Positions 1 to 13,030 are shown, counted from the first letter of the stretch. The stretch: DNA of 64,000 bases from Parasponia andersonii (GCA_002914805.1 JXTB01000122.1:752616-816615), one strand, 5' to 3'. Program-made: numbers and translations. The notes: a model not told the origin generated them from the letters alone.

Positions 1-968
1 GCAGGCTTTGTTCAGGTTAGTGAAGTCTATACAAGTACGGTCGTCACCATTTTTCTTCTCCACCATCACCGGGTTGGAGACCCAGCATAGGTATACGCAT
101 TCCATGATCAGGCTGTTCTCCAGTAGCGTCTCTACCTCCTTGTTGATCACCCTGTTTTTCTCTAGTGCAAACCTTCGAGGTCTCTGCCTGATTGAACGAA
201 AATTGGGGTCTATGTTCAACCGGTGGCAGGTGTGCGCGGGGTCTATCCTTGGTATGTTATCATGGGACCATGCGAAGACGTCTTCATTCTGCCTCAGGAA
301 TCCCAGTATCTCGTTCTTTTCCTCCTCAGGCAACAGGGCCCCGATTAAGACTACCTTCACCGGTTCTGCCTCTTTCAAGGAACTACTACCAGCTCCTCGA
401 TCGTAGATTCTGGCACATCAGACTCCTCTTCGATCCTCTTCATGTATGCTGGCAGGCGGTCCTTTGATTGCTATCTGTCTCCCATCGAGGTGCTCACGCT
501 CGCATCGACTCCCCTCAGGGCAGTTGAAAAATATTTCCTCGCGGAGGCTTAGTCTCCCTTGATGTTTATCGTATATGTACCATCCCTTGATAGACATCTT
601 AAGACCTGGTGGAGGGTGGAGGCGACCCCATGCATGGCGTGGATCCATCCTCTCCCCATAATGACATTGAAGGAGGACTGGCAGTCGATGACGACGAAGT
701 CTACGTCCAAGCATCTCTCCGCAGTGTAGACCTTCAGGGTCATGACGCCCAAAGGGCTGACCTTAGTACTATCGAAAGTGAATAGCGGCTGACAGGTCGG
801 CCTGAGCGTGTTTCGATGCAGGCCCATGCTCTCGAACGTGCTGAGGAACAGGACATCGACGCAGCTCCCACCATCGATGAGGCGCAGCTTTCTCCCATCA
901 TCAAATGGTTGACGGAATGACCCATCCCCCTCAGGCGCTTCACCCTTTCTTCTGTATTTATGAGGCAT
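1..968 (-). pseudogene. Tat-like pol fragment: protease and N-terminal reverse transcriptase
   Basis: The stretch 549-968 encodes a retropepsin-like domain with the active-site motif LIDGGSCVDVLF and the downstream hydrophobic-Gly motif NVIMGRGWIHAM. The stretch 1-417 encodes the RT N-terminus, with EDVFAWSHDNIP, the PRRFALEK segment and KKNGDDRTCIDFTNLNKAC. The protease frame closes at 549 and the RT frame is shifted relative to it. A TGA at 418-420 also interrupts the RT frame. At least one frameshift and one stop therefore separate the domains, and the copy is non-functional. The element is truncated at base 1, so later RT motifs are not visible. Assignment to Ty3/Tat is firm at the superfamily level and probable at the lineage level. 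Confidence 0.8.
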
Positions 969-1029
969 TTTTGCTTCTCCTCCGGACCCTGGGTCAGCTC
1001 TGGTCTGCCCACGATGGTCAGCACTATCC

Positions 1030-1340
1030 TCAGGGCCTACTCTCCTGATCCAGAGACTTGGGTCTGCTTGCCTTTTTCGGGCCTAGTGGCATCTTCCTAT
1101 GGCTGGATTCTGCCGGTCTTCATGTACTGTTTCAACTTGCTGGCATAGATCACCATCATAACTTGTGCATAAAGGTTGCGGCAGTTGATAGTGTCGTGCC
1201 TGCCTTCCAGTTTGCTTCTGCTAGGGCGGCGAGCATCTGGTCCAGCTTTTGCTCCAGACCTGGTTGAGCTTCCCAGGAGCTCCCTTCGGCGTCGAGGCGT
1301 GTGCTCCTGGTTGTCACTCTCGAAGGGGTCATCCTACGTT
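1030..1340 (-). pseudogene. Tat-like gag C-terminal remnant
   Basis: Minus-strand reading gives a short segment with HDTINCRNLYAQ, which resembles the His-Asp-Thr-x-x-Cys end of the Tat zinc-knuckle-like motif, followed by KLKQYMKTGRIQP. It lies directly upstream (minus sense) of the protease, as expected for gag. Stops and frame changes surround it. It could be only part of a longer, strongly decayed gag; the outer border is not resolved. Confidence 0.45.
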
Positions 1341-4008
1341 GTATGGCCTTTTGTTTGGGGGGAGCACGATCGTGAGACTCCTACTCTTTTTCTCACGCTC
1401 AACGGTTTCCCATAGACGGCGGCAAACTGTTGGGGCGGTTTTCACCAGTTGTTCACGTGTCTCTGAACTGCTGATATTATACCTTCCAACTGTCTACGTA
1501 TCCTTGCTATCCCAAAGAGCTTTTGACTTCAGGCAGGGTCAGAGAGGCGGGGGAAGTCACCTGCAAAGACTCTCCGATACTTAAGTCAGTTGTTTATCTT
1601 TGATTCAGGGTAGCAAAGATTTAGTTTTTCTCTGTATGAATATATCTTTGTCTCTTGCTCATAAACTTTTAAATATTTCTTTTTGTATGCGTACATGCCC
1701 CTTCTTTTCGGGGACGCATGGCTCATATATATAGTCCTGGAACTATGAACCTCATGGTTCTCAATCCCAAGACCGAGTTCTTTTTCTCATCAGGACTTAC
1801 TCCAAAGATCACGGGCCGAGATTATCGTGATTCTCCCTACATCGTCGTAGCCTAGTTTCTGTTGTCCCCTATGGCTCGAGTCTGTCAGGGGAGAGACTTT
1901 GGCGAACTGCCATTCTGTCAGGACGGTTTACCCAATGAGCACACCTATTCAGGATCGCATAAAATGCTCTATCTGGGTCTGGAGATGTGAGTTGCTTCCC
2001 ACTGTACTCTGGTGGAAGACCCTTGAGGCTCCCAACCCTCAGCTGTCAAGGTAAGAATCAGGCTAGGCCGAGTCTATCCAGGGTCTGGGATGGGCTCGGC
2101 CCTAGCCTCAGACAATCCATGGGCATATGCGGTACCACGTATGACTCGCGTAGTTTTTAATTGGTCACTCTAGACATGTGTCGGACGGTGTGCCCCGTTT
2201 ATGACCTGTTCTACCATTAATCATCCACGTGGTGTATGATTTAGGAATGGGTTCCACATTTGGATTGTCACCTTTTGGTCAAATCCTCTTGATTATGTTG
2301 AACCTCTGGGGAGAGCTGGCCGGTGCTTCTGTTACCTGGCGTGGTTTTAAAGCCTAAGAATATTGTTGGCCAAGGACATATTTTTGTAACTAAATTTATC
2401 TAGATTCGCAGATTAACCAAGGTTTATTACAAACGTATTCATTGTTAAGTATTTGTAATGGTACCTCAGAGACGCTTCTTTTTCTAATTAAATCAGATCA
2501 TATGTTTATTGACACAGATTGAGGCAGAGAATTCTGAGGAAATATGGTCATTGTTATGACTGTTGAACCTGGATTTGGTGTGCAGAAGTTCACACTAGTT
2601 ATGATGGATAATTAACATGCCATCCCTTCGTTCTATTTTCCTTCGTCTGTTGCAATCCTTTGATTTCTAATCAAGCTTCTCTTTTTTTACCTTGTTAGTT
2701 ATGTTCTTTTTTTCCTTCATATCTCTATGTATGTGCGCAGTGCGCACACTGAGAAAGAGCCCTGCACTTGATATATAAGTCAGTCTATCCCTAATATAAA
2801 AAATTTACAATGCTTAGATACCTGTATTCGCTTTTCTATAGGCGAAGCCAACAAGTTCATTTAGCGGAAGCATAGTGGCATAATCAAGACCTTTGGTATA
2901 ATTATGGTCAATTTTCAGTGGGGCACAAAACTGTTTGGCCAATTTTTAGTGAAGGCACGATTTTTTTTAATACATGTAAAACTTTACGAAATAATTTGTA
3001 TTCGCTAGTAGTGAGCTTTTCGAAATAATTTATGAAAAATCTTACGCAAAACAATTTACCATATTGTTTCTTACTTTAGCCTTATTCGCTGTCAAATGTT
3101 CTTGGAAAAGTGTATTACTAAGTTTCCTTTCTATTATGTGCAACTTCTGGTTTTCCTGGTTAGCCTAATTCGCTTTGAAATGTTCTTTTTAGACTCCCAT
3201 CTCACGTCCTTCTTATCAATTGTATTTTACTTATAAATGCCATTGAAACAAGTTTAACTTCATGTTGAATAATAAACTCGCAGAAATCTGTAGCAAGTTA
3301 TTTCGAATTGCCAAATAACCAAAGTCAGACACAAAACTAGCAACTACGAACACAGATAAAAGCATATTGGAATAAATCCTACATCCAGGGGACCTACACC
3401 TCACATCCATTAACAAAATAATCAAGTTTAGACACTCGGAAACAATTCTGTCAAGCTCTCACTTCAACAGAATTGTTCTTGCTCAAGAACAGAAACAGAA
3501 CACTCTAAACCTCAGCCCGAGATCCCAATGACACCTGGTTGACCGCTCTAATCTCTGGTTTCTTAATCAATTACATACACATACACACTCATATATGTAC
3601 TTACTGAGAATTAAAGAACTCTAACTAGTGTACAATACGAATGACGGATGAGCTTGGCCTAAGTCTTGTAACTGACTAGTATCTGTTTCTGGTCTAGTTA
3701 GTTAATCCCTACTAACTTGCTGATGTGGCATAGCAGACTTGGTAGTGGGGCCCTGGGGTCCTCAACCGTCGACATGGCTCGGGGGGGGGGGGGGGGGACA
3801 TTCTATGGTCGAGAGAATTTACCCGTCCTTAGAACTACCAAACCAGTCCAAGTAATATTCCTTATGAGAAATAGGGTTCAGGAAGCTCAATGAAATAGTG
3901 GTGACGAGATTAGCTGCCCCTAATTAGTTATATTGGGTTGGTTAATTCAGTTAGAAGTTAATTGAGGTGGGTATATGGATTGGAGCTATGGAATCATCAA
4001 CAAGCTAG
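1341..4008. other. Non-coding stretch, probably the Tat element's leader/LTR plus older intergenic DNA
   Basis: No supported gene is present. The stretch lies where the 5' leader and LTR of the minus-strand Tat element should be, but I could not find a matching primer-binding site or LTR edge. A short direct repeat (tagcct[t]attcgct...aaatgttctt) occurs near 3,077 and 3,161. A pure G tract lies at 3,781-3,797. Confidence 0.5.
3781..3797. repeat. Poly-G homopolymer, 17 bp
   Basis: An uninterrupted run of 17 G in an otherwise mixed sequence. Tracts of this kind are unusual in AT-rich plant DNA and are prone to sequencing and assembly error, so the length should be treated as uncertain. Confidence 0.85.
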
Positions 4009-4013
4009 CTCGA

Positions 4014-4688
4014 TGTCACAGGCCGCCTCTTTGGCACTTCAAAATAGGCGGAACATGCGGCACTTGCTATCGCTCGGAGCTAGCAAGTCAGCCTAGAACG
4101 TAAGCCTGTGGGCAAACAAACCCAATGGTTAGCCATGCCACAAGTAACACCGTGATAAGGTAATAACATAGTATTGAGCAAGCACAAAGCAAGTAGATTT
4201 GATAGAGACAATAACATAATAAGAGAGCACAAAGCAAGCATATCGAGGCAACACATGAGCAACAAACAAGCAACAACGAAAGCAATACATAGGCAACATG
4301 TGGACATGAATAAATATTATTTCCTTCATTAAAAGGGAAAAAGGTACACAGCTAAGCCCCTATCATACTGGTGGCCAAGGTCCCCCGTGAGTACCCGAGT
4401 CACCCCCTTAAAGAGCCTTTTGGCAGGAGGAAATATAATTTTTGCCTAGAAAACATATGACAAAATTGAGGCAAAATAATGAAGATTCAAATTTACAATA
4501 ATTTTTTCCTAATTCTTAGCCCTCAAATATGGGGTATTTGGCCACAGACTTGAATAATGATCCTGGACAAAAATACCCTTACATAATTACCAAATTCCCC
4601 ACCTGTTGGCACCACCGTGGGCTCAACGTAGGCACCATGTGCATACTAGGTGTGGGCATCATGGACCTTAGTGTGGCAACACGCCACA
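4014..4688 (-). repeat. 3' LTR of the Reina-like element
   Basis: A 675-bp direct repeat of 15,510-16,202. On the plus strand it runs from TGTCACAGGCCGCC to CGCCACA and so has TG...CA ends. The inner edge touches the purine tract. It is preceded by CTCGA, the left copy of the target duplication. Confidence 0.88.
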
Positions 4689-4699
4689 TTCTCTCACTC
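4689..4699 (-). other. Polypurine tract of the Reina-like element
   Basis: On the minus strand this reads GAGTGAGAGAA and abuts the TG start of the 3' LTR. This is the expected position and composition of the plus-strand primer used in reverse transcription. Confidence 0.65.
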
Positions 4700-6531
4700 A
4701 ACTTGTCGGTGTCCTCGATGACTTGACGGCTTTATGATCTTTAATCTTCTGCAGTAGCTTCTTCAAGTTGTCTGCCTCTCCCAGCTGGTTTCTTCTTCTC
4801 TGAGGCCCTTCCACTTGACTAGGTATTCTTTCTTCGACGGTCTGGTTCCTACAGTCACCGTTCTCTCCATAAGGACTTCTTCAGGTTCTCTGCTGCTCTG
4901 CTGCATGAGATCAACAGGTCCTCTGGTTAGTTGGTTGTGTGTTGGATCTACTGGATCTTCATGATACAGGTTCAGGTTGCTGACATGAATCACTGGGTGT
5001 ATCATGAGCCATGCAGGGGTGTCGAGCATGTAAGATACTTTTCCCACTTCTAAAAGAACGGACATGGGAACCTCGTACCTGCGTACAAGTCTCTTGTCTT
5101 TGGCCTATCTAAATCTCAGTTGTTCAGGCGAAAGCTTGATCAATACCATGTCTTCATGTTGGAACTCTAGCGGCTGTCTACCTTGATCTGCCCACTTCTT
5201 CATTCCTTTTGAGGCTTTCTCTAGATAGGCTCGGGCAATCTCGGTATTTTCTCTCCATTCCTTTGTGAAGTTGAAGGCTCGGGAATTCTTTCCACGATAC
5301 TCGTTCACTGTGTCGGGTAACAACGACTGTTGGCCATTAATAATCCCAAAAGCGCTCTTATTGGTTGAAGAACTCTTTTGAGAGTTGAAGCAAAATTGAG
5401 CTACATCAAGTAGTTGTGGCCAATTTTTCTGATTTGCACTAACAAAATGCTGTGAGTACTCCTTCAACATCACATTGAATCTCTCTGTCTGTCCATTGGT
5501 CTGCAGATGGTAGCTAAAAGAGATGTTGAGCTTTGACCCTAGAAGATGGAAAAGTTCGGACCAAAATGATCCGGTGAATCTGACATCTCGGTCACTAACA
5601 ATATTCTGGGGTACGCCCCAATATTTCACGACATGTCTAAAAAATAGTCTTGTTGTCTCTTTTGCCATGCAGTGCTTTGGCACTGGAATGAAAGTAACAT
5701 ACTTCGAAAATCTGTCCACTATCACCGAGATATTCTCATGCTCCCCTGTCTTTGGTAGGTTTGCAATGAAATCAAGCGAGATGCTCTCCCATGGTCTACT
5801 TAAGACAAGTAGTGGCTCAGTAACCCAAGCATCTTCTGTCTCAACAGTTTGTCTTCTTGGCAGGTGAGACAGGTCTTGGTATACTCTACCACATCATCTC
5901 GCATCTGTGGCCAGTAGTACCATTGCTTCAAAAAGGTATGCGTTCTTTGCCACCTTGGATGGCCTGCCCATAAAGTGTCATGGCACTCGCTCATGAGCTT
6001 CTTTCGTAAGTCTCCCGCTTTCGAGACATACAAACGGCCACCTTGGTGCATAGAAGGTCATCCTCTACCCAGAACTTGCGAGTCTTGCCTTCTTCTACGA
6101 GCTTCAGGATGGTCCTGACAATAGGGTCCTTCTCTAGGTTCACCTTGATGCGCTCCTTGATGGGAGTGTTCACCATACTAGCTGACATGTTGGCCAGAAG
6201 TTTCAAAGTTACGAGCTTTGCTTTGCGGCTTAAGGCTTCTACTATCTGATTCGAGCGGCCTACCTTGTGTTCAAAGTGAAAATTGAAATTGGCCACGAAT
6301 TCCTACCATCGGGCTTGTTTCGGGGTGAGTTTTGGCTGTCCGAGGAAGTGACTAACAACCGAGTTGTCCGTCTTCACTACAAACTTTGACCCCAACAGTT
6401 AATGCCTCCACACCCATAAGCAATGAATCACGGCAAGAAGCTCCTTCTCTTGGGTCGTATATCTTCATTCAGCTTCGGCAAGCTTACGACTCTCATATGC
6501 CACGGGGTGGTCCCCTTGCAGTAGCACCCCT
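4700..6531 (-). pseudogene. Reina-like pol, 3' part: RNase H end, integrase, chromodomain
   Basis: From high to low coordinates: an RNase H C-terminal part (GDHPVAYESRKL near 6,490; FHFEHKVGRSNQIVEALSRK), and an integrase zinc finger with His-His-Cys-Cys spacing (ECHDTLWAGH to CLTCQ, 5,855-5,990). The integrase core follows with catalytic Asp in VDRFSKY, Asp in SDRDVRF and Glu in NGQTERFN (5,105-5,725). Last is a chromodomain (EYLVKWKG...SWE, 4,763-4,870). Stop codons fall at about 5,105 and 6,297. A one-base shift inside the chromodomain moves the true C-terminus (LKKLLQKIKDH) into another frame that ends near 4,700. The RNase H start is missing at the border with the inserted element. It cannot produce active enzyme. 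Confidence 0.85.
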
Positions 6532-9500
6532 TGTTGGGATTTCGGCCCGAAAAAGTATATTTCTAATTTTACCCTTTTAAATATAAACAACTTTCTCTTA
6601 TATGCAATTATGATATTTGCTAGATTAAACTATCTTAGTTGAATAGTTTATTCATCTGAAAAAGATTCCATGACTTTATATGTGTATAAAGGAACAAACA
6701 TGATTTAGTATTAATTATGGGGAGACTTGTTTCTTTATCTAAGTCTAAATGAAGAAGTTTACAATCTGTAAATAAAGATGGAATACTTTATTTACTATAG
6801 GTTGTAGTGTTTGTCTATCCCATCGGGAATGATATGTCTCAAATCATTGAAGTATCTGACTTCTGATAGAAATACTAATACAACATAAACAAGTTATATG
6901 TATTGAACTGGACCAGGTAATATAAAGAATTAGAGTGCCATAACTCAATTCTTATATTATCACAAACTAGCTCTTAGCATATAGATCTTAATCTTTGATA
7001 TTTGACTGGACTTGCTTTCATGAGTTATAGCTTTTTGATTTGTTAAAAGACTAAACTCTATGAAATTAGAGGTAAACTCTGGCATATTGGAGGTTATGAC
7101 TTATGAATTGGTGGGAATACTAAATAGTTAAGGACACTATACATTAATGCCACTTTAAGTTCTTTCAAGATTCATGGAATAATTAAATCTAAGATCTTAG
7201 TATTCACTTTGTGAATTGGTTGATAATTTTGTCTAAATAGCCATTGAGAACAAAATTATCGACAATAGCATTCCTTGATAGAAAGATAGTAACTTAAAGG
7301 TAAATAGGTGTTGGAGGGGTATTACGGTAATTTCACATATCCAACTACGGCATTGTATAGAGATTATATATGTGGTATAGAATATGCTTGATTGATCGGT
7401 TTATCAAGGTTAGTTGATTAAATCTCTATAAAAGGCATGACATTTTATCTAAGAGTGCAGTATTGAGCCTTTAGTGGAGTGTCCCATTTACAAATAATAT
7501 TTATATAAATACCATAATAAGAGTTATTATGTATTTATCATATTATTGGAGCTTAGATTATTTAGATCCATTAGGTCCCTTGTCTAGCTCAATTAAGCAC
7601 ATTAATTGGTTCGTGGTATTTGTGAAATTAGTTTCATGAAACTATATAAAATAATAATTCTATACAGAAGTTGGTATTTTAATAAATAAGTTTTATGAGT
7701 TGGACATATTTATAAAAAATACACCCAAAGCGCAAATTGGAGAACAAGTCCAATCCTAATTAGAAGCAGTTTTGGGTCCTATATATATAAGATTTATGAG
7801 AGAAAAAACTACAAAGTAACTGTAACGCCCTCTTTATCCTCCTACTACTAGTGGAAATTTATTAACTTTCTATTTACAAGGCGTTATTTTTGGAAGATAA
7901 TACTATAATTGTTTTTTTCCAAAATACGGGCCAATTCGAACTTTTTATTTTCTTTAAAACTCTATGGATCGCTGACTTTACTTACATATATGATCAGTAT
8001 ATACATATATTACAAAACGAATCATAGTAAATAGGTACTAAAAAAAACGACCTAAAAATAACTTTATTGAGAGACTGCAAAACATCCTAAAAGACATAAA
8101 CTAGCCCCCCCACAAGTGGCTACTTCAACTCACAAGCTCATACTATCATCTCAATCATTACCTGCAACACAAGACTATAATGAGCTACAGCTCAGTAAGT
8201 AAAATAATGGATGACATATTGCTCAATGACATGAATTAAATGTATGATCATGCTTTAAATGTATGAGCGTGCTTACTTAAATGTTTCGGTATAAATAATT
8301 TCCTTTAGACCCTTCCCTGTCTTGTGCCCACTGTCCGGTTCAGCACTGTGCCTGCAGGGCTTCCTGAATTAATGATATCCCATGGGTTCTCCTCCCGCCG
8401 GCTCTTACTATAGTGGGGCTTGTTACTAACCTTATTCTATCATTACCCCGTCGAGCTCAAGAGATAAGGCGGCCCGAGACTGTAGTTTAGTCTATTATAT
8501 AACTTGGAGGAGGAATATTGTGGTAAACCTTCTAACTAATCCTGTCACACTTGCCCCTCTCTTGGGGCTGCTACTCTGAAACTATAAATATTTATCCCGC
8601 TTCCCCATAACAGTGACACAAAACCTTCTGAAAGTTACTTGGTCTTAACTTCTCTATGCTAGAATAGTTTTATACAATAATACTAAGGCATTTCATAAAT
8701 CATATTACCTTTCTTAAACTTTTTCATAAAATATGCATGGTTATATGGTATACATAATAATACCATACCAAAAATTACCAAGTATATATATATACTGAAA
8801 TCGAAATGCCAATGATCATACTCATAACCAGAATAAATGCAAAACATGGAAACATAATAGATACTTATATAGTACATAATTCTTGTGTTGTAGTTGAGTA
8901 CTTTACTTATCTCGTATCCTGAATAGAAATGAATTGTGGAAAGGCTTAATATCCTCTAGAGATTGGTGTGCTATTCACCTGTCATAGTTTACAGGTATTC
9001 AAAATGCATATAATTTTGTAAAACTAGTCCAATTACTCCTAAATGGTGCCATTTCATTTTAAAAATAGTTGGACAGCATCTCTCCTATTTTTAGGATATT
9101 CCCACATGATTAAAATTATGGTTTTAAACCTGCAATAGCAATTAGAAATCCAAATTCCCATATATACACATCAAGAGGATCACTTAGAACAATCTAAGTA
9201 CACTTGAACTCTTTTTCGGTTTCAACAAGTTTAAAACCACTTTCACACTTGTGTGTTATCACAAGCAGTCACCAAATGAGTGTAATAGACAATAGGATCA
9301 ATAAGATATACAATCCAAATTTAAGAAATCAGATTACAAACATAGAAAACTTAATCTATTACACATAAAAAAAACACTTAACTCCATAAATAGCAAACTT
9401 TGGGGCTTTAGGTTTAACTTTATTCCTCCTTTTAAATTTTTATGTTTCCAGCAATATATAAGGGTTCCTAGGAGCATTATTCATCAAATAATAGCTTAGG

Positions 9501-11265
9501 TTTAAGAGCTGAAATAAAGAAAATTCACTACAAATTCAAAATCCAACATAAACCTCACCTTAACTAGTTTGAGTCTTTGCTAGACTTCTTGCCTTTTATC
9601 TCCACCAAAATGATTCCCAAAGCTTAGAAATAGATTTTTGGACTTAAGAAAACCTGACGAAATCATTATTTAAGTGAGAACAAGTAGAGAATTGAAATTA
9701 AAGGACAACACCTAGAAAGAATAACTTAATAGAATTACCTTGACTAGTTTTGGTATATCTTGTTTTCTAAGGCTCCAATTTGAGTTCTACCTCTTGGAAA
9801 CTCTTGGAAATGTTTGAGAGAAGATGAGAGAAGTCAGAAAAGGCATTAGAGAGTTTCAGGTCGTACCTAGAGAGAAAGGGAAAGCAAAAGTCCAGATTTG
9901 ACCCAAAATCAACACTTAATGGCTAAGAAAAGGTATAACTTAAATTCTAAGGGGTATTTTGGGTATTTTGCACATCACTTTCCATATGTCCAGCTCTAGA
10001 ACATCCTTAGCATAGTCACCACGTTGCTGGTCACCCCTATACACCCAAGTGTAGCCAAAGTTGGTGAATTCTACCTTAGAAAGTGAAAACTAGTCATACT
10101 TTGACTTATTATCCTATATGGCCAATCTTAGTGTAATTTGGTGGAACCTAGCCCCTTAACCAGTCATTAAACATAAATAGAAAGTCAATTAGACTCCAAT
10201 TAATAATGCAAACATAGTATTAGCACTCAATTATTAGAATGCACAAAAACGACATTACGCGATTAAGCTTAATCTAAGCTAGCTTAGTACAACAAAATAC
10301 CAATTAGTGTCCTGAATGCCACCTCGTGCTTACCTGGAGCCGACAAATAAAAGGCTATAAATAAGTCATAGACATTGAATTAAGCCTATTTGACATGTTA
10401 AACACACAGTGAATTTGGCTCCGAAATACGTGAAAATTGTATTTTACCAAAAAACTACTATTTGACCAAGTTATCAACAAGTACGATCTTAATACATGTG
10501 CACATAGTATTAGTTTCATAATTATATTTTTTGTTCTTTTAGCACACCGAGCTCTCTCTTTGATGGTATTGAACCTTTACACTGCATCGAGACACTTCGA
10601 CAATCATTAGTGTAATAATATATATGTAAATGCACATAACATAAGGAATGAGCATATTTTTATGAAACTAATATTAATAACTTCTAGATGCCTAATATGC
10701 AATTAGAACATATTTATTATTGGCTCTCTTAATTATGTGAGGAGCTGGATGTCACAGTAACTCTTAGAGAGTCACACACATAAGGCACAGGGAGAGAGAA
10801 GAATTCGGCTACCCTAGGCTAAGTGAGAGAGAAAAAGTTTCCTATAATCTCACAGTTCCATCTCACATCCCGGTGTTCTATAGGATTAAGAAGGCGTTCT
10901 TGATCATTCTTCTATATATGTTTTAACTTGGTGCCCACTCATCTCATCAATCAAAAGCAAGAGCATAGACAAGAAGATCTAGGGTTGGAGGTTTGATCAC
11001 CATCAACAAGGAGATCAAAGAGAAACACGCTACAAGAGGTAAAACCTAGTCTCATCTCTAGGGATTTTGTATTTAGATTTGATTTATGTTGTACATGATC
11101 CTGTATATGATGCATGTGTTATATGATTATGAAAAACTGTTTTCATGTAAAAATTTTAAAACCTAAATTCGCTAATTTTTTCACTGTGTTCATGATATGA
11201 TCATGTATTTTCCATATCTGCATGCATGCATGATTTTCCTAAGGGTTAGGTCAATTTTTCCGACA
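6532..11265 (+). repeat. 5' LTR of the LARD-like element, split by a solo LTR
   Basis: Begins TGTTGGGATT and ends TTTTTCCGACA just before the primer-binding site. Removing 7,821-10,761 leaves about 1.8 kb. The end of the first half is rejoined to the second at the duplicated GTAAC, which shows that the LTR was continuous before the inner insertion. Confidence 0.65.
7821..10756 (-). mobile_element. Solo LTR, Tekay-like, nested in the LARD LTR
   Basis: A 2,936-bp block runs from TGTAACGCCC to GGATGTCACA with TG...CA ends. It is flanked by perfect GTAAC repeats (7,816-7,820 and 10,757-10,761). It has no retroviral coding region, primer site or internal domain, so it fits a solo LTR left by unequal recombination. 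Its length and the short segment resembling 51,809-51,830 (a gctcagtaagtaaaat-like stretch near 8,200) suggest a Tekay/Del-type source. In minus orientation it starts TGTGACATCC and ends CGTTACA. Confidence 0.8.
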
Positions 11266-11266
11266 A

Positions 11267-11279
11267 TTAGTATCAGAGC
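11267..11279 (+). other. Primer-binding site of the LARD-like element
   Basis: TTAGTATCAGAGC differs by one base from the canonical TTGGTATCAGAGC complementary to the 3' end of initiator tRNA-Met. It lies one base after the LTR end CCGACA. Confidence 0.65.
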
Positions 11280-11599
11280 GTAGGTTGATATGTATAGCAT
11301 AATATTGATCTAGAATTGTATGATATAGGTTATGTTTGAGCAATTGTTTTTGTTTATGATAGTTAAATAATTCATGGTGATGAAGATATTTAATTACGTA
11401 TACTATTGATTTTTGCATGGTGAGAAAAATTGTGGATTATGATTCTAGCAAAATTAGGTTTGGGTGTTCTTGAATTTTATAAATGATAGATTCATGAACA
11501 TGTTTCAAAGAGTTTGGAAATATGAATTTTTTCCAGAATTTTTTGATATATATATTTTTTAATTTTTCAGCATTTAAAAATAAAAAAATTTTCGACCAG

Positions 11600-12175
11600 C
11601 CCTAACCCCGCGCGGGCGATCACCTGCGCGGTCGGCCTGTGCGTGGGTGCTAGGGCTAGCGCGGCCAAGCAGGCCGTATACGCATGTGGCCTGCACGTGC
11701 TACCTCAGGTGGCATGTGTGCATGGCTGCATGTGCAGTGCACCAGCATGTAGCACGCAGCACACAGCATGCTTGCACACCGCATGTGCGCGGCTTACGCT
11801 ATACCCGCACGTTGCCTATGTGCTGCTAGCACGGCATGGGCACGACCCATGCTCGGCCAGCACGCCCTGCGTGCGGCCACCGCACCCAGCGTGTGCGCCT
11901 ATGGCACGACCTCTGCTGTAGCTGCAGGTGGCCAGCACGCGACACTTGCTACCATACGCGCGACTCACCCGCATGACCTGTTGTGCCAGCGCATGACCCG
12001 TGTAGTGCCCGGGCATGGGTCTGCTGCGTCCAGCGCGCGGCCAACTCGCCTGGCCCGCACAACCTTGTCATGCGCCGTAGCCAGGCAGCCTTGCCCCGTT
12101 ATCATCCTTTGCTTCGCTTTTCGCCGCCTTTTGGGTAGTGACGGCCCGTAGGCCGACAGTGGTAATGTGTCTGCC
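11600..12175. other. GC-rich island within the LARD-like internal region
   Basis: About 570 bp of strongly GC-rich sequence full of GCATG, GCACG and CGCG words, bordered by AT-rich DNA on both sides. It opens overlapping reading frames on both strands (for example 11,643-11,921 + and 11,816-12,016 -). The frames lack recognisable domains and reflect the composition. No function is assigned. Confidence 0.7.
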
Positions 12176-12189
12176 ACTACCAATTTTTT

Positions 12190-13030
12190 CTAAATTAATT
12201 AATTAGTTAATTAATTAGATAATTATTCAATTTGAATTCAAATTTTAAAATAAAAAACTATTCAAATTAGATTAGGATAGTTATCTATTTTTGATTTATC
12301 CTATTTTAAATTTGATTTACTTTATGATAATGTTAAATTTGAATTAATTAAATAAATAGGATAAATTTAATATTTAATTTGAATTTGAATAAGAGATAAA
12401 CTAATTTTTGAAATTGGATAAGATTTCCTATATTATCTCTATTATTTGAATTTTGAATTTAAATAGATAATGATTATTCAAATTAATTAGATATTTAATG
12501 AGATTGGATATGATTAGATATTATCCTGATAAATCTAATAATTAATTTGAATTTGAATAGGATATCTACTAATTTTTAAAATCAGATAAAATTTCCTATC
12601 AGTTTTATTTAAATTTCGAATTTAAATAAATAACAACTATTCAAATTAATTCGATATTTAATGAGATTAAATATGATTAGATAATTTTCCATAAATCATG
12701 ATAGTTTAAATTTGAATAATTTAATTTTAGTAATTAATTTAAATTAAGATATAGTTTTTGAATTTAATTCGAAACTAAATCTAATCAGATTAGATTTAAA
12801 TAATTACTATCCATAGATTATTTAAATTCCTAGTTAATAAGATTAATTAGGATAGGAAAGATTTGAATTTAATTAGATTAATATTCAATAGTTCATTGTA
12901 ATCACTATTTTTCTAGTAACTATTCTAATTATAATAATTGGAATATAGTTAAAAAAAACTAATTAGATAAAAAACTCTACTGATTAATGAGATTAATTAG
13001 GTAATTAATTAATATGATTAATTAATTAGA
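12190..13030. repeat. AT-rich degenerate tandem repeats, period about 165 bp
   Basis: The motif with TTTAATTTGAATTTGAATA recurs at about 12,376 and 12,543. ATTCAAATTAATT[A/C]GATATTTAATGAGATT recurs at about 12,478 and 12,641. The spacing is 163-168 bp. Weaker copies extend on both sides. It is non-coding and sits inside the LARD-like internal domain. Confidence 0.6.

Larger units (their letters stand above)
1..1340 (-). mobile_element. Ty3 retrotransposon fragment, Tat-like, cut by window edge
   Basis: Reading the minus strand from high to low coordinates gives the end of gag, an aspartic protease and the first part of reverse transcriptase, in the usual Ty3 order. The DGGS-type protease centre and the RT start (FAWSHDNIPRID, later CIDFTNLNKAC) resemble the Tat group. 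The rest of RT, RNase H and integrase would lie to the left, outside the window. No flanking LTR was delimited on the right. Frameshifts and stops show it is decayed. Confidence 0.78.

Noticed and set aside
11643-12183. Overlapping open frames on both strands (up to 127 residues)
   Set aside because: They exist because the block is GC-rich and stop-poor; they overlap each other, have low-complexity Ala/Cys/His composition and show no domain.
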